This document shows, one piece after another, positions 19,301-25,260 of a stretch of DNA of 28,637 bases. The stretch spans positions 1 to 28,637 of the forward strand of contig CABSMC010000028.1 of assembly GCA_902478715.1 (NCBI GenBank), given 5' to 3'. The notes beneath the pieces were generated by a model. It had not been told where the DNA came from and did no database searches. It saw only the letters and a program-made list of their open reading frames with translations. Source of the DNA: an uncultured Adlercreutzia sp. (GTDB lineage: Bacteria; Actinomycetota; Coriobacteriia; Coriobacteriales; Eggerthellaceae). A program made the translations under genes and the position numbers. Within the stretch, counting starts at the first letter, position 1. Each line of letters begins with the position of its first letter.

Positions 19301-19404
19301 TCTCCCCAGGCCAATGTGCCCATGGACGGCAAAGTAAGCCCCGCCGCCAAAACTACTGCCAGGATGCAACGAAACAGCTTCAATTCACGTACGTTCTTCT
19401 TCAT
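13383..19404 (-). CDS. Giant LAQTG-anchored surface protein, frame broken at a G10 tract
   Basis: Two ORFs belong to one gene. The first (19404 to 19069) starts MKKNVRELK, has a signal peptide ending near GTLA, and runs into ten Gs at 19093-19084, after which it stops at once. The remaining frame (to 13383) carries the body. Removing one G joins them into 2,006 residues. In order: acidic Pro-rich N-terminus; Gly-rich right-handed beta-helix segments (AGIGGG repeats, about nt 18240-17690); a YDG/MBG-like domain (nt 17280-17040); a Big-like domain (nt 16020-15840); three DUF11/isopeptide-type domains (nt 15835-15490, 14740-14350, 14085-13720) separated by Asp/Pro-rich linkers; and LAQTG (13502-13488), a hydrophobic segment and an RRGRRR tail, a sortase signal. 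Likely a wall-anchored adhesin. As sequenced it is off; true phase variation, pseudogenisation or an assembly error are the options. Confidence 0.85.
19084..19093 (-). repeat. Homopolymer G10 tract, candidate phase-variation switch
   Basis: Ten consecutive C on the plus strand (G on the coding strand) sit about 107 codons into the surface-protein gene. The tract includes the G of an ATG codon and lies in the palindrome CCCCCATGGGGG. With ten Gs the signal-peptide frame ends five codons later at TGA; with nine (or twelve) it continues into the 1,900-residue body. No comparably long homopolymer occurs elsewhere in the window. Confidence 0.8.
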
Positions 19405-19477
19405 TGCGCGCTTCCACCTAACCTCTCACAGCCAAAGGGCCACGAAAAGCCCCAAGTAACCGTCGGTTTGTGTGTGA

Positions 19478-19483
19478 AGTATA
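19478..19483 (-). promoter_or_regulatory. Probable -10 element of the surface-protein gene
   Basis: TATACT on the minus strand is preceded by GTTAAA at 17 bases. Transcription would start near 19471, giving a leader of about 67 bases before ATG 19404, which has AGGTGG upstream. The -35 match is weak. The 327-base gap 19405-19731 otherwise holds only hairpins. Confidence 0.4.
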
Positions 19484-19645
19484 CGTCAACGTAACGAACT
19501 TTTAACATAATTTCATCCGGTTTTCGACAGAATTATTTCAGCCTCCGCTGAAGAAGCTCCTTCAGGAGATTTATTCGCCATGTAAGCAGGTCATCATTCC
19601 GCACAACCGCGCAGAGGATCTGCCAAGCACACAGGCGATAAGTTG

Positions 19646-19684
19646 CCCTTCAGCGTTCTCGCCCCTTTCGGCGACACTGAAGGG
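19646..19684 (-). terminator. Stem-loop after the ABC-transporter operon
   Basis: Outer arms CCCTTCAG (19646-19653) and CTGAAGGG (19677-19684) enclose an inner CGCC/GGCG stem. It lies about 50 bases past the ATPase stop. There is no long T tract, so termination is plausible but not certain. Confidence 0.5.
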
Positions 19685-19731
19685 AACATTACGGACGCAT
19701 CCTGTGCCCTTCGCAAGCAGAGGCCGCGCGC

Positions 19732-20505
19732 CTAGTCGCGATCGTAATTCGCCAGAAACGCGCGAGTGCGGTCGTGCTGGGGGTTGTTGATGACCTCGCT
19801 GGCCGGGCCCTGCTCCACGATGACGCCGCCGTCCATAAAGATGAGATGGTCGGCCACATCGCGGGCAAAGCCCATCTCGTGGGTGACGATGACCATGGTC
19901 ATGTGCTCGGCCGCCAGATCGCGGATGACCTTCAGCACCTCGCGGGTCAACTCCGGATCCAACGCGCTCGTGGGCTCGTCGAAGAACAGCACGTCCGGGT
20001 TCATGGCCATGGCCCGGGCGATGGCCACACGCTGCTGCTGACCGCCGGATAGGTCGCACGGCACCATCGATTCCTTGTCCGCCAGGCCCATGCGGGCCAG
20101 AAGCTCGCGACCGCGAGCGAGGGCCTCGTCCTTCGGCATCTTCTGCACGCAGATGAGCGCATCGGTGACGTTCTGCAGCACGGTGTAGTGCGGGAACAGG
20201 TTGAAATTCTGGAACACGAGCCCGAAACGGGTCTTTGCGGCGGCGATGACGTCTTTGCCCCCGTACACAGCGCGCCCCGCGGCATCGTTGGCGCACACCG
20301 TGAGATCGCCGTAGGAAAGATCGCCCGAATCAAGGGTTTCCAACAGCGTCATGCAACGCAGAAGCGTCGACTTGCCGCCGCCCGAGGGCCCGATGATGGC
20401 CAGCACATCGCCGGCATTCACCGTCAGCGAAATGTCCTTCAGAACCTCGTTGTTCCCAAACGCCTTCTTACCGTTGGTGAGGCTTACGACCGCTTTGCTT
20501 TCCAT
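19732..20505 (-). CDS. Polar amino-acid ABC transporter ATPase
   Basis: This 257-residue subunit hydrolyses ATP to drive amino-acid uptake. All motifs are present: Walker A GPSGGGKST (39-47), the Q-loop in VFQNFNLFPH, the signature LSGGQQQR, Walker B VLFFDEPTSALD and the switch His in VTHEMGF. The sequence matches the GlnQ/ArtP class of polar amino-acid importers. ATG 20505 (MESKAV) has AGGAGG 6 bases upstream, so the longer reading from 20550, which would overlap the permease, is rejected. The gene starts 10 bases after the permease stop and is the last gene of the operon. One oddity is an insertion of about 15 residues (CANDAAGRAVYGGKDV) between Walker A and the Q-loop. Confidence 0.95.
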   Translation of the reverse strand: MESKAVVSLTNGKKAFGNNEVLKDISLTVNAGDVLAIIGPSGGGKSTLLRCMTLLETLDSGDLSYGDLTVCANDAAGRAVYGGKDVIAAAKTRFGLVFQNFNLFPHYTVLQNVTDALICVQKMPKDEALARGRELLARMGLADKESMVPCDLSGGQQQRVAIARAMAMNPDVLFFDEPTSALDPELTREVLKVIRDLAAEHMTMVIVTHEMGFARDVADHLIFMDGGVIVEQGPASEVINNPQHDRTRAFLANYDRD

Positions 20506-20515
20506 GAAACGCCTC

Positions 20516-21169
20516 CTAGTCGTGGTAATAATCGAGACGCTTCTCGACACGGTTCAGGATGAATTCGATGAGCAGGCAGAACACCCAGTAGATGAGAGCC
20601 GCGATGGCGTAGGGAACCATGGAGACCTCGCTGGCGGCCAGGGCCTTCGCAGCGGAGAACATCTCCATGATGCCGAGCACGAACGCGAGCGACGTGTCTT
20701 TCACCAGCGTGATGACCTCGTTGCCCATAGCCGGCAGAATACGCTTGATGACCTGGGGAAGCACAATCTTCATGAAGGTCTGGGCTTTGGTGTAGCCCAG
20801 TACCTCGGCCGCCTCGTACTGACCACGCGGAATAGACTGGATGCCCGAACGATAGATTTCGGCGAAGTAGGCGGCGTAATTCAGGATGAAGCCGATAGCG
20901 CAGGCCCAGAACTTCCAATCGCTGCCCATGTTCAGGCCGAACAGGTAGTAAGGCCCGAACATGATGGCCATGAGCTGCAACATAAGCGGCGTGCCGCGCA
21001 GGATGGAGATGTAAAGCTGCGCCAACCACGCCAGCGGCTTAAACTTGCTCATGCGCGCCAGAGCGACCACCACGCCCAAGGGCAGCGAGCCCACCAGCGT
21101 GATGAGGAAGATCTCCGCCGTCAGGGCGAAACCTTCCATGAGAATCCCCATCATGACCGAGAATTCCAT
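20516..21169 (-). CDS. Polar amino-acid ABC transporter permease (HisM/GlnP family)
   Basis: The 217-residue membrane protein carries helices such as ALTAEIFLITLVGSLPLGV and an EAA loop (AAEVLGYTKAQTFMKIVLPQ) that docks the ATPase. Motifs ISILRGTPLMLQL and AAYFAEIYRSGIQSIPRGQ identify the His/Glu/Gln/Arg/opine family. ATG 21169 has AGAGGA 7 bases upstream; a GTG 6 bases earlier would be too close to that site. It follows the binding-protein gene after a 123-base gap that holds a hairpin, and is 10 bases from the ATPase gene. A single permease gene is present, so a homodimer is expected. Confidence 0.94.
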   Translation of the reverse strand: MEFSVMMGILMEGFALTAEIFLITLVGSLPLGVVVALARMSKFKPLAWLAQLYISILRGTPLMLQLMAIMFGPYYLFGLNMGSDWKFWACAIGFILNYAAYFAEIYRSGIQSIPRGQYEAAEVLGYTKAQTFMKIVLPQVIKRILPAMGNEVITLVKDTSLAFVLGIMEMFSAAKALAASEVSMVPYAIAALIYWVFCLLIEFILNRVEKRLDYYHD

Positions 21170-21207
21170 CTCCACGTCCTCTCATCGTCGCTCTTGAACC
21201 CACAAGA

Positions 21208-21235
21208 AGGGCAAGGCCCCAAAGAGCCTCGCCCT
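21208..21235 (-). terminator. Intercistronic hairpin between binding protein and permease
   Basis: Arms AGGGCAAGGC and GCCTCGCCCT pair with one mismatch around an 8-base loop. It has no T run. At this position a partial terminator or RNA-stabilising hairpin would let the binding protein be made in excess over the membrane complex, a common arrangement in such operons. Confidence 0.55.
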
Positions 21236-21292
21236 CCCTAATTCCTTCAGCTTTCTCCGCGAACGGTTCGTCCGCAAAGAGATTTCTAGCAG

Positions 21293-22141
21293 TTAGTCAA
21301 CCAAAACCCAGTTATCAATGCTGATACCGTACTCGCCCCACTTCTCGCACAGCTTGGCGATGGTGCCGTCGTCGTACATCTCCTTCAGCGTCTTATTTAC
21401 CGCGTCGACCATGGCCTGATCGCCATCCTTGGCAAAGCCCACGGCGTAGTTCTCAGTGGACAGGGGCTCAAGCTTCACGAACATATCGGGCTTGGCAGCC
21501 ATCTGGTAGTCAGCAATGGACAGGTCGCAAGCCACGGCATCCACCGCACCGGACTCCAGCTGCATGAAGGCGTTGTTGTAGTCGCCGATGGTCTGCGCCT
21601 TGCCGCCGGCGAAGGTGTCGGCCAGATCCTTCTGGTCGCCCTCCAGCACGTCAAGGGCGGCGGAATCGACCTGGGTCATAACGTTCTTGTCGGCCAGATC
21701 ATCCAGAGAGCTGATTCCCGAGTCTTTCTTCACGACAACGACCTGCTCGTTGTGCATGTAGGGCTTCGAGAACGCGTAGTCGGCCTCACGGCCCTCCATG
21801 GTAAAGCCGTTCCAGATGCAGTTGATGGTACCCTGGTTCAGCAGCGCGTCCTTAGCATCCCAGTCGATGGCTTCAAGCTCGAGATTCCAACCATTGCGCG
21901 CGGCCACCTCGGTGGCCAGATCAATGTCGAAGCCGGTCAGGTTGCCATCGTCGCCGATGAAGCCATAGGGCGGGTAAGCGTTGTCCAGGCCCACGATGAG
22001 CGTCGTGGCATCGGGGTTAGCGGCAGCGCCGTTGTCAGCCGCGTTGCTTGCCGCATCGTTCGAGCCCGAGCAGCCGGCCAGAAGCGCGGCCCCCAGGCAC
22101 AGAGCCGCAGCCGCAGCGGCGATCTTCGTCAGTTTCTTCAT
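21293..22141 (-). CDS. Amino-acid ABC transporter substrate-binding lipoprotein
   Basis: The 282-residue protein captures a polar amino acid outside the cell and delivers it to the permease encoded next. It starts MKKLTK, has a lipoprotein signal with lipobox LLAGC, a short Ala/Asn-rich spacer, and then a type II periplasmic-binding fold (SBP_bac_3): VGLDNAYPPYGFIGDDG, LTGFDIDLATEVAARNG, CIWNGFTMEGREADYAFSKP. ATG 22141 follows GGGAGG at 6 bases; the longer reading from 22189 places the signal peptide internally and is rejected. The ligand cannot be fixed from sequence alone. It is first in a three-gene operon with its own extended -10 promoter. Confidence 0.94.
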   Translation of the reverse strand: MKKLTKIAAAAAALCLGAALLAGCSGSNDAASNAADNGAAANPDATTLIVGLDNAYPPYGFIGDDGNLTGFDIDLATEVAARNGWNLELEAIDWDAKDALLNQGTINCIWNGFTMEGREADYAFSKPYMHNEQVVVVKKDSGISSLDDLADKNVMTQVDSAALDVLEGDQKDLADTFAGGKAQTIGDYNNAFMQLESGAVDAVACDLSIADYQMAAKPDMFVKLEPLSTENYAVGFAKDGDQAMVDAVNKTLKEMYDDGTIAKLCEKWGEYGISIDNWVLVD

Positions 22142-22203
22142 TCCGTCCTCCCTAAAAGGTACGCCAGGGAAGTCTCTCGTCTTCCCCACTTTACTTCTTT
22201 ACT

Positions 22204-22239
22204 GTGCTAAAGCACTAGAGCGTTGGCTAGTATAGCACA
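22204..22239 (-). promoter_or_regulatory. Extended -10 promoter and operator-like palindrome of the ABC operon
   Basis: TGC-TATACT (minus strand, 22237-22229) is an extended -10 element with no good -35. Just downstream of the predicted start (near 22222) lies the palindrome GTGCT-AA-AGCAC (22204-22215), and its arm AGCAC recurs at 22234-22238 inside the -10 region, so a repressor could bridge both. The leader to ATG 22141 is about 80 bases. Confidence 0.5.
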
Positions 22240-22250
22240 GACCAATGCAA

Positions 22251-22280
22251 TAAAAAGGGGCGAAAGCCACAGGTTCGCCC
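22251..22280 (-). terminator. Terminator of the molybdenum cofactor/ferredoxin operon
   Basis: Arms GGGCGAA (22258-22264) and TTCGCCC (22274-22280) with a 9-base loop are followed on the minus strand by CCTTTTATT. This closes transcription coming from 24986, after a 3' untranslated region of about 160 bases. Confidence 0.82.
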
Positions 22281-22294
22281 AAGGAAGTCAGCGA

Positions 22295-22394
22295 GGTTGC
22301 GACAGGTGCCTGCATCTGTGATGAAAGGCGACTGAGCGGCCTTCGTGCCGCGAAGGAAGGCCTTGAAGTGCAGAGGCCGGTGCCTGTCGGAACC
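22295..22394 (-). ncRNA. Candidate structured RNA or structured 3' UTR
   Basis: Three nested helices can be drawn in this gene-free stretch. The outer pairs 22295-22306 with 22383-22394 (GGTT and CGACAGG with their complements, one mismatch). The middle pairs CCTGCA (22309-22314) with TGCAGAGG (22369-22376, one bulged A). The inner pairs GGCCTTC (22338-22344) with GAAGGCC (22356-22362). On the minus strand it is followed 14 bases later by a Rho-independent terminator, so a stable 3'-derived small RNA is possible. A 42-codon reading here has no ribosome site. Confidence 0.35.
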
Positions 22395-22436
22395 GCAGCG
22401 TCGGCTCGTCCGTCATTGCGCCAGCAACGATGGAAC

Positions 22437-23609
22437 CTACTTGTTCCGGTTGAACAGCTTGTTGCCCTTCTTGGCGGCGGAGATCTCCACGAGACGCGGC
22501 TCGAAATCGAACAGCTCCTTCATGGAGACGACAGGCACGATCTCGATGCACTTCTTCAGACAGGCGTCGGCGCACAAATTGCACTGGACGCAGTCGGAAA
22601 CCTGGAACTCCAAGTACGCCTTACCCTCGTCCGGGTGCCGATCCACCGCCTTGCGCAGCGCGTCGGTGGGACAGAACATGACGCACATACCGCAGCCGGA
22701 GCATTTCTCGACATCGATGGCGATGTCGCCGAAGATGCGCGTGAACATCTCGTCGACCGCCGGCTCGTCCGGATCGCCGATGCGGCTCATGGCATCCAGA
22801 ATGGCGATGTTGCGCTCGGCCTCGATGGTGGGCATCTTGCCGGCACCGTTTTTCACGCCCAGCTTCTCCCGCAGCGACTGCTCCTGCTTCTGCAGATGCA
22901 GCTGCGCCAGCTTCTCGTTCACCACCTTCTCGGCGGCCGACTTCGCCACATCCTTGGCATAATGGCCCGAGGAGGTGAAGAACTCACGCCGGGCGGCGCC
23001 GACGGCTTTGCGCATATCTTCCACCTGCACCGAAGCCGGGAACTCCGAGGTGCGCGCGATCTGCGCGTCCGACCCCATGGCCTCGATAAGGGTGCGGGTC
23101 GACTCCACCGTGTCGTCGATGGCGGGCACCGCGCCCCGGTACTTGCAGGTGCGGCAGTCGCCGTCCACCAGGCAGATCTCCGGAATGCCGCGAGCCACCA
23201 GCTCCACGAGCAGCTCTTCCTCCATGCGGGCGAGGCAGGGCACCACTGCGTACTTATCGGGGTCGCCCACGTTGCGGGCCGCCTTGCGGGCGCAGGCGAT
23301 GACCGTCAGGCCATCAGCCGCGTTGGTCGTCTCGGCCACAGCGCCGGCCAAGTCGTCGGGCATCGGATCCATGGGAACCAACGCCGAGGTAGGGCACACC
23401 GCCACGCAGGCCCCGCAGGCCACACACGCCCCGGCGTCGATATTCAGCTCGTTCTTCTCGATGGTGATGGCGTCGGCCAAACACGCGTCGACGCATTTGC
23501 GGCAGGAGGAGTGGCGGTTGCGCACAGCCACGCAGAACGTGGGGATCGTGATGATCGCCTTCGTCTCCAAGGCGTCCATCATCTCCATGATGTCGTTCAA
23601 GTTCGGCAT
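22437..23609 (-). CDS. Polyferredoxin-like 4Fe-4S protein next to MobAB
   Basis: This 390-residue cytosolic protein is built for electron transfer. The N-terminal part holds C36/C39/C43 and C62/C65/C68/C72 (CVACGACVAVCP), a two-cluster ferredoxin fold. A middle part with PCLARMEEELL and VDGDCRTCKYRG recalls the cysteine pattern of MvhD/FlpD-type hydrogenase adaptor subunits, but that link is weak. A charged helical stretch (about 235-270) precedes a second two-cluster domain: CSGCGMCVMFCP (303-313) and CVQCNLCADACLKKC (340-354). The start at 23609 has GGGA upstream and lies 18 bases past the MobAB stop, so the genes form an operon. A role in reducing or maturing a molybdoenzyme fits the context; no partner enzyme is in the window. 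Confidence 0.85.
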   Translation of the reverse strand: MPNLNDIMEMMDALETKAIITIPTFCVAVRNRHSSCRKCVDACLADAITIEKNELNIDAGACVACGACVAVCPTSALVPMDPMPDDLAGAVAETTNAADGLTVIACARKAARNVGDPDKYAVVPCLARMEEELLVELVARGIPEICLVDGDCRTCKYRGAVPAIDDTVESTRTLIEAMGSDAQIARTSEFPASVQVEDMRKAVGAARREFFTSSGHYAKDVAKSAAEKVVNEKLAQLHLQKQEQSLREKLGVKNGAGKMPTIEAERNIAILDAMSRIGDPDEPAVDEMFTRIFGDIAIDVEKCSGCGMCVMFCPTDALRKAVDRHPDEGKAYLEFQVSDCVQCNLCADACLKKCIEIVPVVSMKELFDFEPRLVEISAAKKGNKLFNRNK

Positions 23610-23627
23610 GGCGCGAATCCCTTTCTG

Positions 23628-24986
23628 CTATTCGCCGAGATAGGACTGCTCGATGCGAGCAAGCTCATCGGGCGTGTTGGCATTGATAAAGCAGCCACCG
23701 CGGGGCTCAACTTCCAGGACGCGATCCTGGTTGAAGGGCAGCACCGTAACCGCCGGGTCGTCGAAGAAGCTCTGCACGCGCTTCTCCCCGCGCTCGGTGC
23801 GGGCGTGAACAGCGCCGAGGCACCCTTCCTTGCGGTACATGGCATGCAGCGGCTCGAAGCCGTGCTTGTTGGAGGGAGCCACCACGTCGGCTCCGCTTTC
23901 GTGCATGGCCAAAGCCTCGGCCACTACTAAGCGAGCGCTAGCGAAGACCATGTCGCAGGCCACGACGGCCACATACGGGTTCTCGGCGGCGGCGAGCGCC
24001 GTGTAGAGGCCCGGCAGCGCGCCACGCTCCTTATAGGCATCGCCCACGAGCTTGATGTCCAGATCGGGATACAGATCGGCGAGAAAGCCCAGCTTATCGG
24101 CTTCGTTGGTGGTGATGATAAGCTCATCGGCCACGGGCGACAGACGCTCGACGAGACGGCAGATGAGAGGACGTCCCGCAAAGGGCACCGTTGCCTTCGA
24201 CTGGCCCATGCGCCGCGACTCGCCACCGGCCTGGATGACCACCGTGACGCGCGGCCGCACGTAGTGCTCGGAAAGGAAGTCGGCCAAAGCGGCCACATCT
24301 TCAAGACCGATGGCGGGAATACCATAGAGCGCCGCAGCCTCCTCGGCCTCGGGAATGTCGGTCACCACAGCCACCGTGTTGGTGGAAGGCATCTTGGCCG
24401 CAGCATCGGCGGCAGCCGAGTAGTCGGACGCGCCCGGCATCTCGCCCGCACCCGGCATCTCACCCGAACCCGGTACTTCGCCCGCGCCGTCGCAGGCCCC
24501 GTCGCGCCCAGCCGCGTTGCCCGCGCGGTCGACCGCGCGCCCCAGCTGCGTGAAGTCCGTCGTCAAAGGCAGGCCCTCCCGGGCCGCCTTCACGAACAGG
24601 CGAGCCGCACGGCAGTCGGCCTCGTTGCCCGAGCGCATGATCTCGATGGTGGGCAACCCGCTTTTGCGGTAGCCCTCCACCACGATGATGTCGTGATTCG
24701 GCATCGAGCGCACCAGCTCGCTGCACTCCACCTCGTCTTCCACGGTCTTGATGCGCGCCACCTGCCCCGGGGCCGCAATAACCGTTTCGGAGGCGCCGGC
24801 GGCCCTGTGGCGGTAGGAGTCCTTGCCGGGAATATCGATATCGAACCCGCGATGGGAATGGTGTTTGATGGAGCCCACGTCGAGCCCGCGGCCCACCAGC
24901 TCGGCGATGAGCCGCTCGATGAGCGTCGTTTTGCCGGAGTTGTGCCGCCCCACGACGGCCACAGCCGGACTTGGAATATCGATCAT
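23628..24986 (-). CDS. mobAB: MobB-MobA fusion for molybdopterin guanine dinucleotide synthesis
   Basis: The 452-residue protein joins two molybdenum cofactor enzymes. The N-terminal MobB part has a P-loop GRHNSGKTT (about 13-21), KHHSHRGFDID and VVEGYRKS, the GTP-binding adaptor signature. A flexible GEVPGSGEMPGAGEMPG linker and a short alpha/beta segment follow. The C-terminal MobA part (about 250-452) begins VVIQAGGESRRMGQSKATVP, the nucleotidyltransferase motif that uses GTP to add GMP to molybdopterin, and includes LPGLYTAL and VVACDMVF (metal-binding Asp). ATG 24986 has GGGGAGGG about 10 bases upstream; the TTG-initiated longer reading from 25061 overlaps the promoter and is rejected. 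It is followed 18 bases later by the polyferredoxin gene. The order B-A on one chain is the usual fused form in anaerobes. Confidence 0.93.
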   Translation of the reverse strand: MIDIPSPAVAVVGRHNSGKTTLIERLIAELVGRGLDVGSIKHHSHRGFDIDIPGKDSYRHRAAGASETVIAAPGQVARIKTVEDEVECSELVRSMPNHDIIVVEGYRKSGLPTIEIMRSGNEADCRAARLFVKAAREGLPLTTDFTQLGRAVDRAGNAAGRDGACDGAGEVPGSGEMPGAGEMPGASDYSAAADAAAKMPSTNTVAVVTDIPEAEEAAALYGIPAIGLEDVAALADFLSEHYVRPRVTVVIQAGGESRRMGQSKATVPFAGRPLICRLVERLSPVADELIITTNEADKLGFLADLYPDLDIKLVGDAYKERGALPGLYTALAAAENPYVAVVACDMVFASARLVVAEALAMHESGADVVAPSNKHGFEPLHAMYRKEGCLGAVHARTERGEKRVQSFFDDPAVTVLPFNQDRVLEVEPRGGCFINANTPDELARIEQSYLGE

Positions 24987-25041
24987 AGCTGTTACGCCCT
25001 CCCCTAATGCGGCCGCCTGGGCCGCCGTTTTGTTCCGGGAA

Positions 25042-25069
25042 AGTATAGCACTAGGGCGCAAGGTGTCGA
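25042..25069 (-). promoter_or_regulatory. Promoter of the mobAB operon
   Basis: TCGACA (minus strand 25069-25064) and TATACT (25047-25042) are 16 bases apart, and TGC directly precedes the -10, an extended form. Transcription would start near 25035, about 49 bases before ATG 24986. The -10 region GTGCTATACT is the same as in the ABC operon promoter at 22229. Confidence 0.6.
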
Positions 25070-25129
25070 TTGCAGGAACGGACGTCCCGCCAGGGCGATG
25101 CCAAGCACCGCTTGTTCACCGCTGTTGGA

Positions 25130-25151
25130 GGGGGCGACCAAGGTCGCCCCC
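25130..25151. repeat. REP-like perfect palindrome
   Basis: GGGGGCGACC-AA-GGTCGCCCCC is a perfect 22-base palindrome followed by TACGAAGGTAAA. With the similar element at 25224-25245 it belongs to a type of GGGGCG/CGCCCC intergenic palindrome common in gut bacterial genomes. It lies between the mobAB promoter and the AGCS terminator. Confidence 0.65.
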
Positions 25152-25170
25152 TACGAAGGTAAACACGCTA

Positions 25171-25201
25171 ATAAAAAGCGGCGACCCTTGCGAGCCGCCG
25201 C
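25171..25201 (-). terminator. Terminator of the AGCS symporter gene
   Basis: GCGGCG (25178-25183) pairs with CGCCGC (25196-25201) and is followed on the minus strand by TTTTTATT. It is 60 bases past the symporter stop and is flanked on both sides by REP-like palindromes. Confidence 0.8.
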
Positions 25202-25223
25202 CCTTTCAGAAACCCTCTGTTGC

Positions 25224-25245
25224 GGGGCGGCGCAAGCACCGCCCC
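25224..25245. repeat. Second REP-like palindrome
   Basis: GGGGCGG and CCGCCCC enclose CGCAAGCA; the right flank CTACGGGTAAAA resembles that of the element at 25130 (CTACGAAGGTAAA). Both copies share orientation, which suggests one dispersed family. Confidence 0.6.
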
Positions 25246-25260
25246 TACGGGTAAAAGCCT

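Noticed and set aside
19571..20296. 241-codon minus ORF over the ABC ATPase
   Set aside because: Frame-shifted shadow; the ATPase frame carries every ABC motif.
22288..22584. 98-codon minus ORF overlapping the polyferredoxin 3' end
   Set aside because: No ribosome site, overlaps a clear gene, and its free part coincides with the structured element.
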